The position numbers were made by a program, and so were the translations under genes. From NCBI RefSeq assembly GCF_014201415.1, contig NZ_JACHEH010000008.1:1-64000 (forward strand): a DNA stretch of 64,000 nt, read 5' to 3'. The stretch comes from Chelatococcus composti (GTDB lineage Bacteria; Pseudomonadota; Alphaproteobacteria; Rhizobiales; Beijerinckiaceae). The notes under the pieces were generated by a model that worked only from the letters and a program-made list of their open reading frames with translations, ran no database searches and was not told the origin of the DNA. Shown here piece after piece: positions 8,656 to 17,840 of the stretch; position 1 is the first letter of the stretch; each line of letters begins with the position of its first letter.

Positions 8656-10485
8656 TTGCTGCAATTTCCTCCACTGCCCGGCCGCGGGCGCGTTGTCGAC
8701 CTGCTGCGCCGGGCCGCCAAGTCCATTCCTTTCGCCGTCACGGCCAAGCGCCGGCTCGATGCGCTCGTCGCGCGCCGCTGGGGTGCCGAGACCCGCTATG
8801 CCGCCTGGGTGGCGCGCCACAGCCTGGGACCGCAGGAGAGGGCGCGCATCGCGGCCGACATCGCCGCCATGTCCTCGCCGCCGCTTATCTCGGTGCTGAT
8901 GCCTGTCTACGAGACGGACCCGCGTTGGCTCAGCGCCGCCATCCGGTCGGTCCGTGACCAGCTCTATCCGCACTGGGAACTGTGCCTGTCCGACGATGCC
9001 TCGACGCGTGCCGACGTGCGCGCCACGCTGACCGCTGCCGCGGCGGAGGATGCACGCATCAGGCTGCACCTGCGCGCCGAGCGCGGCCACATCAGCGCCA
9101 ACACCAACACGGCGCTCGCCATGGCCAGCGGCGATTTCGTCGCGCTGGTCGATGCGGACGACGAGCTGCCGCCGGATGCACTCTACTGGGTCGCCCGCGA
9201 GATCGTGGCGCATCCGGACGTGGACATGATCTTTTCCGACGAGGACAAGATCGACGCGGAGGGGCGGCGCTTCTCCCCCTATTTCAAGGGTGACTGGAAC
9301 CCGGCGCTGATGCTGGGCCAGAACGCTTTCTCGCACCTCGGCGTCTTCCGTCGCTCGCTCGTCGAGGCCGCCGGCGGGTTTCGTGAGGGCTTCGAGGGCG
9401 CGCAGGACCACGACCTTGCCCTGCGCTGCGCCGAGCTGACGGAACCGTCGCGCATCCGCCACGTGCCGCGCATCCTCTATCACTGGCGCGCCCTGCCGCA
9501 GTCGACGGCCACCGCGCCGCAGGTCAAGCCCTACGCCTGGCAGGCGGGGCGACGCGCGATCCTCGAGCATCTCGCCCGGCAGGGTATCGCGGCGGAGGTC
9601 GAGCCCGGCGTCGGCGGCTACTACCGCGTGCGCTACGCCCGGCCAGAGGAGTGGCCGCTCGTCTCCCTCGTCGTGCCGAGCCGGCTCGGCGAGGTTGCCC
9701 GCCGCTCGCTCAGCGCGCTGCTCGCCGGCTCCACCTATCCCCGCCTTGAGCTGCTCCTCGCCGTGTCGCAGGAGGATGCCGCCCGGCCCGACGCCGCCGC
9801 CTATCTCGCCGCACACCGCGGCGATGCGCGCCTGCGCCTCGTCACCTACGAGCACACGCCCTTCAACTATTCCTGGGTCAACAACCACGCTGCGCGCCAG
9901 GCGCAGGGGGACTACCTCTGCTTCCTCAATGACGACGTGACCCCGATCACCTCTGACTGGCTGGAGGAGATGGTGGTGCGCGCGCGCCTGCCTGGTGTCG
10001 GCGCGGTTGGCGCGATGCTCTATTACCCCAACGACACCGTCCAGCATGCCGGCGTCATCCTCGGCGTCGGTGGCGTGGCGGACCATGCCCACCGGCACCT
10101 GCGGCGGGGCAGCCCCGGCTACTTCGGCCGCGCGGAGCTCGATCAGGACCTGTCCTGCGTCACCGCCGCGGCGATGGTGATGCCGCGGCCGCTTTTCGAG
10201 GCGCTCGGCGGCTTCGACGAGGCGTTGCCCTGCGCCTTCAACGACGTGGACCTGTGTCTGCGCATCCGGCGTGCCGGCCGGCGCATCCTGTGGACGCCAC
10301 AGGCCGAGCTCTACCATCACGAGTCCCTGACCTTCGGCCCGCACGATTCCGCCGCGCGCAGGGCGCAGTTCCGCAGGGACGTGGCCGAGATGCGGCGCCG
10401 CTGGGGGGCGGAGCTCGACGCCGACCCGTTCTACAACCCCAACCTGTCGCGCGACATCCGGCGGCAGTGGGAGGTGGACGGCTGA
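8656..10485 (+). CDS. Tandem-domain family 2 glycosyltransferase
   Basis: 609-residue protein with two GT2 units. The first starts near residue 78 (LISVLMPVYETDP) and has VDADDE near 170 and FSDEDKID; the second starts near 335 (PLVSLVVPSR) and has FLNDDV and GGFDEALPCAFNDVDLCLR. Such two-domain enzymes often polymerise O-antigen or rhamnan backbones. The only early start codon in the open frame is a TTG at 8656, since an in-frame stop lies at 8638-8640; a GTG near residue 52 is an alternative. The dTDP-rhamnose operon follows 160 bp downstream on the same strand, which supports rhamnosyl transfer, but this is inferred. Confidence 0.85.
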   Translation: MLQFPPLPGRGRVVDLLRRAAKSIPFAVTAKRRLDALVARRWGAETRYAAWVARHSLGPQERARIAADIAAMSSPPLISVLMPVYETDPRWLSAAIRSVRDQLYPHWELCLSDDASTRADVRATLTAAAAEDARIRLHLRAERGHISANTNTALAMASGDFVALVDADDELPPDALYWVAREIVAHPDVDMIFSDEDKIDAEGRRFSPYFKGDWNPALMLGQNAFSHLGVFRRSLVEAAGGFREGFEGAQDHDLALRCAELTEPSRIRHVPRILYHWRALPQSTATAPQVKPYAWQAGRRAILEHLARQGIAAEVEPGVGGYYRVRYARPEEWPLVSLVVPSRLGEVARRSLSALLAGSTYPRLELLLAVSQEDAARPDAAAYLAAHRGDARLRLVTYEHTPFNYSWVNNHAARQAQGDYLCFLNDDVTPITSDWLEEMVVRARLPGVGAVGAMLYYPNDTVQHAGVILGVGGVADHAHRHLRRGSPGYFGRAELDQDLSCVTAAAMVMPRPLFEALGGFDEALPCAFNDVDLCLRIRRAGRRILWTPQAELYHHESLTFGPHDSAARRAQFRRDVAEMRRRWGAELDADPFYNPNLSRDIRRQWEVDG

Positions 10486-10645
10486 TCCGCGGCTGAGGGC
10501 TTGCCCGGATGGCGGCGAGATGCCAGAAAAACCCGCGCCGCGTAGGGAACGCGTATCCGCCCGCTGTCCGCGCAGTTCTGAAACCCCTGTGTGAGCCTTG
10601 CGGAGCGCCCGTTGCGCGAGCGCCCAAGCCGTTTCGGGAGGATCG

Positions 10646-11707
10646 ATGGCACGACGGTTTCTGGTGACGGGCGGGGCCGGCTTCATCGGCTCGGCGGTCG
10701 TGCGGCGGCTCATTTCGCAGACAGAGCACGAGGTGCTCGTGCTCGACAAGCTGACCTACGCGGGCAACCTCGACTCGCTCGCGCCCGTGGCGGGCAGCAA
10801 CCGTTTCCACTTCCTCAAAGCGGATATCTGCGACGGGCCGGCCGTCGCCGCGGCGATGGCCGATTTTTCGCCCGACATTGTCATGCATCTTGCCGCCGAG
10901 AGCCACGTCGACCGTTCCATCGACGGGCCCGCTGCCTTCGTCACCACCAATGTCGTGGGCACGACCACGCTCCTCGAGGCGGCGCTCGCCCACTGGCGCT
11001 CCCTTCCAGAGGGGCGGCGCCGGGACTTTCGCTTCCATCACGTCTCGACCGACGAGGTCTTCGGCTCCCTCGGCCCTGAAGGCTTCTTCACCGAGACAAG
11101 CCCCTACGATCCACGTTCGCCCTATTCCGCCTCGAAGGCGGCGAGCGACCATTTCGTGCGCGCCTTCCACCACACCTACGGCCTGCCGGTGGTGGTGACG
11201 AACTGCTCCAATAACTACGGGCCCTACCACTTTCCCGAGAAGCTCATCCCGCTGATGATCCTCAACGGGCTCGAGGGCAAGCCGCTGCCGGTCTACGGCA
11301 CGGGAGAGAACGTGCGCGACTGGCTCTATGTGGACGACCATGCGCGGGCGCTCATTCTCGCGGCTGAGGAGGGGAACGTCGGCGCTACCTACTGCATCGG
11401 CGGCCACAACGAGCGCCGGAACATCGACGTTGTGCGCGCCATCTGCGCCCTTCTCGACGAGATGGCCCCCGACGCCACGATCGGCCCGCGTGAGCGGCTC
11501 ATCACCTTCGTTGTCGACCGGCCGGGCCACGACCGGCGCTATGCCATCGACGCGGGGAAGATCGCCGCCGAGCTCGGCTGGCGGCCGACCGAGACCTTCG
11601 AGAGCGGCCTCGCCAAGACGGTGCGCTGGTATCTCGACAACCGCGACTGGTGGCAACGCGTGCGCAACGGGGTCTATCGCGGCGAGCGGTTGGGCATGGG
11701 GGCCTGA
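10646..11707 (+). CDS. rfbB: dTDP-glucose 4,6-dehydratase
   Basis: Second step of dTDP-L-rhamnose synthesis: dTDP-glucose to dTDP-4-keto-6-deoxyglucose, NAD-dependent. The 353-residue extended SDR protein has the TGGAGFIG dinucleotide motif at residues 8-15, the STDEVFG segment and the catalytic YSASK (YxxxK). The ATG at 10646 is preceded by GGGAGG five bases upstream and is preferred over an in-frame ATG 48 bases earlier. First gene of rfbBCDA. Confidence 0.96.
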   Translation: MARRFLVTGGAGFIGSAVVRRLISQTEHEVLVLDKLTYAGNLDSLAPVAGSNRFHFLKADICDGPAVAAAMADFSPDIVMHLAAESHVDRSIDGPAAFVTTNVVGTTTLLEAALAHWRSLPEGRRRDFRFHHVSTDEVFGSLGPEGFFTETSPYDPRSPYSASKAASDHFVRAFHHTYGLPVVVTNCSNNYGPYHFPEKLIPLMILNGLEGKPLPVYGTGENVRDWLYVDDHARALILAAEEGNVGATYCIGGHNERRNIDVVRAICALLDEMAPDATIGPRERLITFVVDRPGHDRRYAIDAGKIAAELGWRPTETFESGLAKTVRWYLDNRDWWQRVRNGVYRGERLGMGA

Positions 11708-11730
11708 AGCGAAAGACGGATCGACCAGGG

Positions 11731-12288
11731 ATGCTGACCATCGAGGAGACCGCCATCCCGGCGGTGAAGATCATCACCTCCCGGCGCTTCGGGGACGAGC
11801 GGGGCTTCTTCACGGAGACCTGGAACCGCCGCCGCTTTGCTGACGCGGGCATCGATCTCGACTTCGTGCAGGACAACCACTCGCTGTCCCGCCCGGCCGG
11901 CACCGTGCGCGGGCTGCACTTCCAGAGCCCGCCCCACGCGCAGGACAAGCTCGTACGCGTCGTGCGCGGCCGCATCCTCGACGTGGCGGTCGACCTGCGC
12001 CGCTCCTCGCCCACCTATGGCCGGCACGTGGCCGTGGAGCTGTCGGCTGAGAACGGCCGCCAGCTGCTGGTGCCGGTCGGCTTCGCGCACGGGTTCTGCA
12101 CCCTCGAGCCTGATACGGAGGTCGTCTACAAGGTCAGCGCCTACTACTCCCCCGAGCACGACCACGGCGTCGCCTTCGACGATCCCGACCTTGGCATCGA
12201 CTGGCCGGTGTCCCGCGCGACGGCCGTCCTCTCGGACAAGGACCGCATGCACCCGCGCCTTTGCGAGCTGCCGGAGTATTTTGCATGA
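11731..12288 (+). CDS. rfbC: dTDP-4-dehydrorhamnose 3,5-epimerase
   Basis: Third step of the pathway: double epimerisation of dTDP-4-keto-6-deoxyglucose at C3 and C5. The 185-residue cupin protein has the conserved [23 protein letters not shown] (active-site His) and VAVDLR segments. It lies 23 bases after rfbB and overlaps rfbD by ATGA. The length matches the family. Confidence 0.96.
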   Translation: MLTIEETAIPAVKIITSRRFGDERGFFTETWNRRRFADAGIDLDFVQDNHSLSRPAGTVRGLHFQSPPHAQDKLVRVVRGRILDVAVDLRRSSPTYGRHVAVELSAENGRQLLVPVGFAHGFCTLEPDTEVVYKVSAYYSPEHDHGVAFDDPDLGIDWPVSRATAVLSDKDRMHPRLCELPEYFA

Positions 12289-13208
12289 GCGCGACGCCGC
12301 TGCGCATCGCCGTCACGGGCCGCGAGGGCCAGGTTGCGCGGGCGCTTGCAGAACGTGGCCCGGCCCTCGGGGCAGAGGTCGTCTGCGTCGGGCGTCCGGC
12401 GCTCGACCTCACCGCGCCCGCCACGATCCTGCCGGCGCTCGCCGCCGCGGCGCCGCAGGTGGTTGTCCATGCGGCCGCCTATACCGCCGTCGACAGGGCC
12501 GAGGGCGAGCCGGATCTGGCCCATGCCGTGAATGTGGAAGGCGCCGGTGCAGTTGCCGCCGCGGCGGCACGGCTTGGTGTGCCGGTGGTGCATCTCTCGA
12601 CGGACTACGTCTTCGACGGGCGCATCGGCCGGCCGCACCGGGAGGACGACGCGCCCGCGCCGGTCAACGTCTACGGCCGCACCAAGCTCGCGGGAGAGGC
12701 TGCGGTCGCCGCTGCGGCGCCGGACCATGCCATCCTGCGCGTCGCCTGGGTCTACAGCCCCTTCGGCCGCAATTTCGTCCGCACCATGCTGGCGCTGGCA
12801 GCAACCCGCAACGCGGTGCGGGTCGTGTCCGACCAGCACGGTGCCCCGACTTCCGCCCTGGCCATCGCGGACGGCGTCATCGCCGTGGCGCGCAATCTCG
12901 TGGCGCGGCCGGACGAGGCGGCGCTGCGTGGCCTGTTCCACATGACCGGCGCCGGGGAGGCCACCTGGGCGGACCTCGCCGAGGCGGTGTTTGCCGAGAG
13001 TGCGAGGCTGGGTGGCCCTTCCGCCCGCGTCGAACGCATCGGAACGGTCGATTATCCGACGCCCGCCGTGCGCGCGCCGGACACGCGGCTCGACTGCAAC
13101 CGGCTCGCGGCTGTGCACGGCGTCGCCCTGCCGCACTGGCGCGTCTCGCTGCCCGAGGTGGTGGCGCGCTGCCTCGCGGGCAAAGAAGAGGAAGGGAGAA
13201 CGCCATGA
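12285..13208 (+). CDS. rfbD: dTDP-4-dehydrorhamnose reductase
   Basis: Final step, NAD(P)H reduction to dTDP-L-rhamnose. The 307-residue SDR protein has the glycine-rich [11 protein letters not shown] start, STDYVFDG and the catalytic YGRTK. It starts in an ATGA overlap with rfbC and ends in an ATGA overlap with rfbA, so translation of the three is coupled. Confidence 0.95.
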   Translation: MSATPLRIAVTGREGQVARALAERGPALGAEVVCVGRPALDLTAPATILPALAAAAPQVVVHAAAYTAVDRAEGEPDLAHAVNVEGAGAVAAAAARLGVPVVHLSTDYVFDGRIGRPHREDDAPAPVNVYGRTKLAGEAAVAAAAPDHAILRVAWVYSPFGRNFVRTMLALAATRNAVRVVSDQHGAPTSALAIADGVIAVARNLVARPDEAALRGLFHMTGAGEATWADLAEAVFAESARLGGPSARVERIGTVDYPTPAVRAPDTRLDCNRLAAVHGVALPHWRVSLPEVVARCLAGKEEEGRTP

Positions 13209-14083
13209 AGGGCATCATCCTGGCCGGCGGCAGCGGCACGCGGCTGCATCCAATGACGCACGTCGTCTCGAAGCAGCTATTGCCGGTCTACGACAAGCCC
13301 ATGATCTACTACCCCCTGACGACGCTGATGCTCGCCGGCATCCGCGAGATCATGGTCATCTCCACGCCGGCCGACCTGCCGCGCTTCCGCCAGCTGCTTG
13401 GCACCGGCCAGCAATGGGGCCTCTCCCTCCATTATGCGGAGCAGCCCCGCCCCGAGGGGCTGGCGCAGGCCTATCACATCGCGGCCGATTTCGTGGCGGG
13501 TGGCCCCTCCGCCCTCATCCTGGGCGACAACCTCTATTTCGGCCACGGCCTGACCAGCCTTCTGCAGCAGGCGCGCAGCCAGGCGCTGGCCGGCGGGGCC
13601 ACCGTCTTCGCCTATCACGTCAAGGATCCGCAGCGGTACGGCATCGTCGAGTTCGGCAAGGACGGGCAGGCCCTCACCATCGAGGAGAAGCCGGCCCGGC
13701 CGCGCTCCAACTGGGCGGTGACTGGGCTCTATTTCTACGACGCGGACGTGGTGGAGATCGCCCGTGGCCTCAAGCCCTCCGCCCGGGGCGAGCTGGAGAT
13801 CACCGACGTCAACCGCGCGTATCTGGAGCGCGGCAAGCTCTCCGTCCTGCCGATGGGGCGCGGCTACGCCTGGCTCGACACCGGCACGCCCGACAGCCTC
13901 CTGGAGGCGGCGGAATTCGTCCGAACGCTGGAGAAGCGACAGGGATTCCGCATCGCCTGCCCGGAGGAGATCGCCTTCGCCATGGGCTTCATCAACCGCG
14001 AGCACTTGCGCGCCCTCGGCGAGGCGTTGGGCAACAGCGACTACGGTCGATATGTTCTCGCCCTTGCCGAGGCCGACCGGTGA
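13205..14083 (+). CDS. rfbA: Glucose-1-phosphate thymidylyltransferase
   Basis: First enzyme of the pathway, joining dTTP and glucose-1-phosphate. The 292-residue nucleotidyltransferase has the signature [14 protein letters not shown], the KPMIYYPL segment, LGDNLYFG and the [10 protein letters not shown] loop. It closes the operon; the order rfbBCDA is common in proteobacteria. It ends 18 bases before the convergent aldehyde dehydrogenase gene, with no clear terminator between. Confidence 0.96.
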   Translation: MKGIILAGGSGTRLHPMTHVVSKQLLPVYDKPMIYYPLTTLMLAGIREIMVISTPADLPRFRQLLGTGQQWGLSLHYAEQPRPEGLAQAYHIAADFVAGGPSALILGDNLYFGHGLTSLLQQARSQALAGGATVFAYHVKDPQRYGIVEFGKDGQALTIEEKPARPRSNWAVTGLYFYDADVVEIARGLKPSARGELEITDVNRAYLERGKLSVLPMGRGYAWLDTGTPDSLLEAAEFVRTLEKRQGFRIACPEEIAFAMGFINREHLRALGEALGNSDYGRYVLALAEADR

Positions 14084-14101
14084 GGACCGCCGGCGTCGGC
14101 C

Positions 14102-15571
14102 TCACAGGCCCCCGACGCAGACGTACTTGATGTTCAGGTAGTCGTCGATCCCATATTTCGAGCCCTCGCGGCCGACGCCGGATTCCTTGACGCCGCCGAA
14201 GGGTGCAACCTCGGTAGTGATGAGCCCTTCGTTGATGCCGACGAGGCCGTATTCCAGCGCCTCTGAAACCCGGAAGGCGCGGCCGAGGTCGCGCGTGTAG
14301 AAGTAGCAGGCAAGACCGTATTCGGTATCGTTGGCGAGTCGCACGGCCTCCGCCTCGTCCCTAAAGCGGAAGAGCGGCGCCAGCGGCCCGAAGGTCTCCT
14401 CGCGGGCGACAGCCATGGCGGGAGTCGCATCCGCAATCACTGTCGGCTCGAAGAAGTTGCCGCCTAGCCCCTGGTGGCGCCGGCCGCCGGTGAGCAGGCG
14501 CCCGCCCTTGGCGAGGGCGTCAGCGATATGCTCCTCCACCTTGGCGACGGCCCGTTCGTCGATGAGCGGGCCCTGCACGACCCCTTCCTCGAAGCCGTTG
14601 CCGACCTTCATGGCCGCGGATGCCCGGGCGAGGCGCTCGGCAAAGGCATCGTAGATGCCCTCCTGGACGAGGAACCGGTTGGTGCAGACGCAGGTCTGGC
14701 CGGCGTTGCGGTACTTGGCGACCATAGCCCCCTCGACGGCCCGGTCGAGGTCCGCGTCGTCGAAGACGATGAAGGGGGCGTTACCGCCCAGCTCCATCGA
14801 CACTTTCTTCATCGTGCGCGCCGCCTGCTCCGCGAGCTGCTTGCCGACCTCCGTCGAGCCGGTGAACGTGATCTTCTTGACCAGCGGGTTCGACGTCAGT
14901 TCCGCCCCGATCTGCCGCGCCGCGCCAGTGAGGATGTTGACGACGCCGGCGGGAATGCCGGCTTCCTCGCACAGCACGCCCCAGGCGAGGGCCGAATAGG
15001 GAGTCTGTGAGGCCGGCTTGATGACGATGGTGCAGCCGGCTGCGAGCGCGGCGCCGAGCTTGCGCGCGATCATGGATGAGGGGAAGTTCCACGGCGTGAT
15101 GGCGCCGACGACGCCCACAGGATCCTTGGTGATGAGGATGCGCCGGTTCTGCCATGGCGAGGGGATGACATCGCCGTAGATGCGCCGCCCCTCCTCGGCG
15201 AACCACTGCACATAGGCAGCCGACATGCCGACCTCGCCGCGCGCCTCGGCGAGCGGCTTGCCCTGCTCGGCGGTGAGGATGCGGGCGAGATCCTCCTTGT
15301 TGTCGGTGATGAGCTGGGCGAGGCGGCGAAGGTGGTCAGCCCGCTCGGCCGCGGTCTTCTCACGCCAGGCGGGGAAGGCAGCGTCCGCGGCCTCGATGGC
15401 GCGGGCGGTCTCGGCCCTGCCGGCATTGGGTACGGTGCCGAGGAGCCGGCCTGTCGCCGGGTCCACCACGGCGATGGGCTCGCCGGCGGAGCTGTCCTTG
15501 ACCCATTCCCCACCGATGAGGATGGCGGAGCGGAAGAGGTCGGGACGCTTCAGTTGAGGCTCGGTCTGCAT
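14102..15571 (-). CDS. gabD: NAD(P)-dependent succinate-semialdehyde dehydrogenase family protein
   Basis: 489-residue aldehyde dehydrogenase. Catalytic Glu sits in MELGGNAPF and catalytic Cys in NAGQTCVCTNRF; the TPWNFPSSM and FTGSTEVGK segments and the ending GGVKESGVGREGSKYG are typical of GabD-type enzymes, which oxidise succinate semialdehyde to succinate in GABA breakdown. Close relatives act on glutarate semialdehyde or other aldehydes, so substrate is provisional. I chose the ATG at 15571, which gives the usual family length. It is divergent from an OhrR-like regulator 216 bp away. Confidence 0.88.
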   Translation of the reverse strand: MQTEPQLKRPDLFRSAILIGGEWVKDSSAGEPIAVVDPATGRLLGTVPNAGRAETARAIEAADAAFPAWREKTAAERADHLRRLAQLITDNKEDLARILTAEQGKPLAEARGEVGMSAAYVQWFAEEGRRIYGDVIPSPWQNRRILITKDPVGVVGAITPWNFPSSMIARKLGAALAAGCTIVIKPASQTPYSALAWGVLCEEAGIPAGVVNILTGAARQIGAELTSNPLVKKITFTGSTEVGKQLAEQAARTMKKVSMELGGNAPFIVFDDADLDRAVEGAMVAKYRNAGQTCVCTNRFLVQEGIYDAFAERLARASAAMKVGNGFEEGVVQGPLIDERAVAKVEEHIADALAKGGRLLTGGRRHQGLGGNFFEPTVIADATPAMAVAREETFGPLAPLFRFRDEAEAVRLANDTEYGLACYFYTRDLGRAFRVSEALEYGLVGINEGLITTEVAPFGGVKESGVGREGSKYGIDDYLNIKYVCVGGL

Positions 15572-15735
15572 GGTCGTTCTCTCTGGCTGCTTCCGGCGGG
15601 CCCGCGGTGCGGCGCCGGCGAGGCGGGGGAGATGCGCTGGCCGTATCCTCGGCGGGCAATGTGGCGCCGGCAAGGGCCGTGGCCACAACCTGGCCCCGCG
15701 GTGGCAGATGGGGCAGGCGACGAGTCGTGTCCGTG

Positions 15736-15763
15736 TTGCGATCAAATCGCGCACGATTATATT
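15736..15763 (+). promoter_or_regulatory. Promoter with small palindrome before the OhrR-like gene
   Basis: A -35-like TTGCGA (15736-15741) and a -10-like TATATT (15758-15763) are separated by 16 bp. A palindrome GCGAT-CAA-ATCGC (15738-15750) overlaps the -35 box and spacer, a suitable place for autorepression by the MarR-family product. The start codon is 24 bases beyond, behind a GGAAAGGAAGG ribosome binding site. Confidence 0.5.
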
Positions 15764-15787
15764 GGGCGGGGGAAAGGAAGGCCTGCG

Positions 15788-16249
15788 ATGACCGCCGCCA
15801 AGGATCAGAGGCCTGGGCGCCTCGACGATTTTCTCTGCTTCATGGTCTATTCCACCGGCCTGGCGTTCAACCGCGTCTACAAGCCGCTGCTCGACCGGCT
15901 GGGCCTCACCTATTCGCAGTTCCTCGTGATCATGTCGCTCGCGCAGCAGGACGACCAGACGGTCGGCTCCATCGGCGAGGGGCTCTTTCTCGAGTCGAAC
16001 ACCCTGACCCCGCTCATCAAGCGGCTCGAGGCAGCCGGCTTCGTGACGCGGCACCGCGACCCGGACGACGAGCGTGTGGTGCGCGTGTGCCTGACGCAGG
16101 CCGGCCGCAGGCTCGCCGAGGAGGCGGCCTGCCTGCCGCAGAAGATCCTGGAGGCGACCGGCATGTCGCCGGACGAGGTCGAGGCCGGTCGCCGCTCGCT
16201 CGCGGCCGTGCGCGAGAGGTTGCGCGCTGGCGCCTCCGAGAGGGGCTGA
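15788..16249 (+). CDS. MarR-family regulator, OhrR-like peroxide sensor
   Basis: 153-residue winged-helix repressor. The N-terminal DDFLCFMVYSTGLAFNRVYK segment matches OhrR proteins, including the reactive cysteine (Cys17) next to Phe and a nearby Tyr (Tyr21), followed by YKPLLDRLGLTYSQF. OhrR proteins derepress when this cysteine is oxidised by organic hydroperoxides. No ohr peroxidase gene lies next to it; the divergent neighbour is the aldehyde dehydrogenase and the convergent one (5 bp away) an efflux pump. The recognition helix region NTLTPLIKRLEAAGF is intact. The link to aldehyde or lipid-peroxide stress is inferred. Confidence 0.85.
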   Translation: MTAAKDQRPGRLDDFLCFMVYSTGLAFNRVYKPLLDRLGLTYSQFLVIMSLAQQDDQTVGSIGEGLFLESNTLTPLIKRLEAAGFVTRHRDPDDERVVRVCLTQAGRRLAEEAACLPQKILEATGMSPDEVEAGRRSLAAVRERLRAGASERG

Positions 16250-16254
16250 GCCCG

Positions 16255-17814
16255 TCAGTCGAGCACGGCGTGGTCGGGCTCGCTCTTGCGCGTGCCGGTG
16301 CCTGGCCGGCGCATCATCAGGAGCAGCAGCATCGTCGGCAGGGTGATGAGCAGCATCAGCTTGAAGTCGTTGGCATAGGCGATGATCGCCGCCTGCCGGT
16401 TGATGACCTGGTCGAGCAGGCTGAGCCCCTGCGTCGTGCCGATGTTCCAGTACTCGCGCGCGGCGCCCGACTGGAGCAGCCGGTTGAAGGGCGTGACGTG
16501 CTCGGCCAGCGTCGCGTGCATGATCTGGGTGTTCTGCGACAGGAGGAAGGCCATCACCGAGATGCCGATGGCGCTGCCGATGTTGCGCACCAGGCTGAAG
16601 AGGGCCGCCGCGTCCGTGCGCAGCTCGGGCGCCAGCGTAGCATAGGCCACGACCTGCAGCGGAATGAACACGAAGCCGAGCCCGAAGCCCTGCAGCACCG
16701 TGGTTATGGTGAGCGTCGCGACGGAGACGTCGGGCGTCCAGTAGGTCATGTCCCAGAGCGAGTAGGCCAGCATCAGGATGCCCAGCATCATGATGAGGCG
16801 CGGGTCGAGGCGCGACGAGAGGCGACCTGCGACCATCATGGCGACCATGGTGCCGATGCCGCGCGGCGCCATCAGCAGGCCTGCGGTGGCGACGGGATAG
16901 CCGCCAAGCGTCTGGAGGTACGGAGCCAGCAGGGCGGAGCTGGCGAGCAGGATCATGCCGATGCCGAACATCAGCAGGAGGCCGGACAGGAAGTTGCGGT
17001 CGTAGAAGATGCGCGGCGGGATGAAGGGCTTCTTCGCCGTGAAGAGATGGACGACGAAGAGGTAGATGCCGAGCCCGGCGAGCACCGCCTCGACGACGAT
17101 CTCCGTGGAGCTGAACCAGTCCTTCTGCTCGCCGCGGTCAAGCATGAGCTGGAGGGCGCCGATGCCGAGGCTGAGGACGGCGAAGCCCAGCCAGTCGAAG
17201 CGCAGCGATGTGTTGCGCTCGGTATCCCTAAGGAAGAACACAAGCCCAGCCACGGCCACGATGCCGAAGGGCACGTTGACGTAGAACACCCAGCGCCAGT
17301 TGTAGGCATCGGTGAGATAGCCGCCGAGCGTCGGCCCGAGGATGGGGCCGACCATCACGCCCATGCCCCAGATGGCCATGGCCGAGCCGCGCTGCTCCAC
17401 CGGGTAGATGTCGAGCATCGTGGCCTGCGACAGCGGCACGAGCGCGGCACCGAAGACCCCCTGCAGCAGGCGGAAGATGACCATCTGCGTGAGGGATTCG
17501 GCGAGCCCGCACAGCATCGAGGCGACCGTGAAGCCGACGAGGCAGACGATGAAGAAGCGCTTGCGCCCGAAGCGGCTCGCCAGCCAGCCGACGGGCGAGG
17601 TCATGATGGCTGCCGCGACGATGTAGGAGGTCAACACCCAGGTGACCTGGTCGGTCGTCGTCGACAGCGAACCCTGCATGTAGGGCAGGGCGACGTTGGC
17701 GATGGTCGAGTCGAGCGCCTGCATGAGCGTCGCAATCATCGCGCACAGGGTGATGATGCCGCGATGCCGGCCGAGATCCTCGGCCGGAGCCGTATGGGCG
17801 GGCGGTGCGCTCAT
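16255..17814 (-). CDS. emrB: DHA2-family multidrug efflux MFS transporter (EmrB type)
   Basis: 519-residue inner-membrane proton-drug antiporter with the length and segment pattern of the 14-helix DHA2 family. Motif A appears as GWLASRFGRKRFF, and ALDSTIANVALPYM at the N-terminus is typical of EmrB. It is last in a marR-emrA-emrB unit, 26 bp after emrA, with a GGAGGAGGA ribosome binding site. With EmrA and an outer-membrane factor encoded elsewhere it should form a tripartite pump. Confidence 0.92.
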   Translation of the reverse strand: MSAPPAHTAPAEDLGRHRGIITLCAMIATLMQALDSTIANVALPYMQGSLSTTTDQVTWVLTSYIVAAAIMTSPVGWLASRFGRKRFFIVCLVGFTVASMLCGLAESLTQMVIFRLLQGVFGAALVPLSQATMLDIYPVEQRGSAMAIWGMGVMVGPILGPTLGGYLTDAYNWRWVFYVNVPFGIVAVAGLVFFLRDTERNTSLRFDWLGFAVLSLGIGALQLMLDRGEQKDWFSSTEIVVEAVLAGLGIYLFVVHLFTAKKPFIPPRIFYDRNFLSGLLLMFGIGMILLASSALLAPYLQTLGGYPVATAGLLMAPRGIGTMVAMMVAGRLSSRLDPRLIMMLGILMLAYSLWDMTYWTPDVSVATLTITTVLQGFGLGFVFIPLQVVAYATLAPELRTDAAALFSLVRNIGSAIGISVMAFLLSQNTQIMHATLAEHVTPFNRLLQSGAAREYWNIGTTQGLSLLDQVINRQAAIIAYANDFKLMLLITLPTMLLLLMMRRPGTGTRKSEPDHAVLD

Positions 17815-17840
17815 GGCTGGTCCTCCTCCACCGGCGGCCT

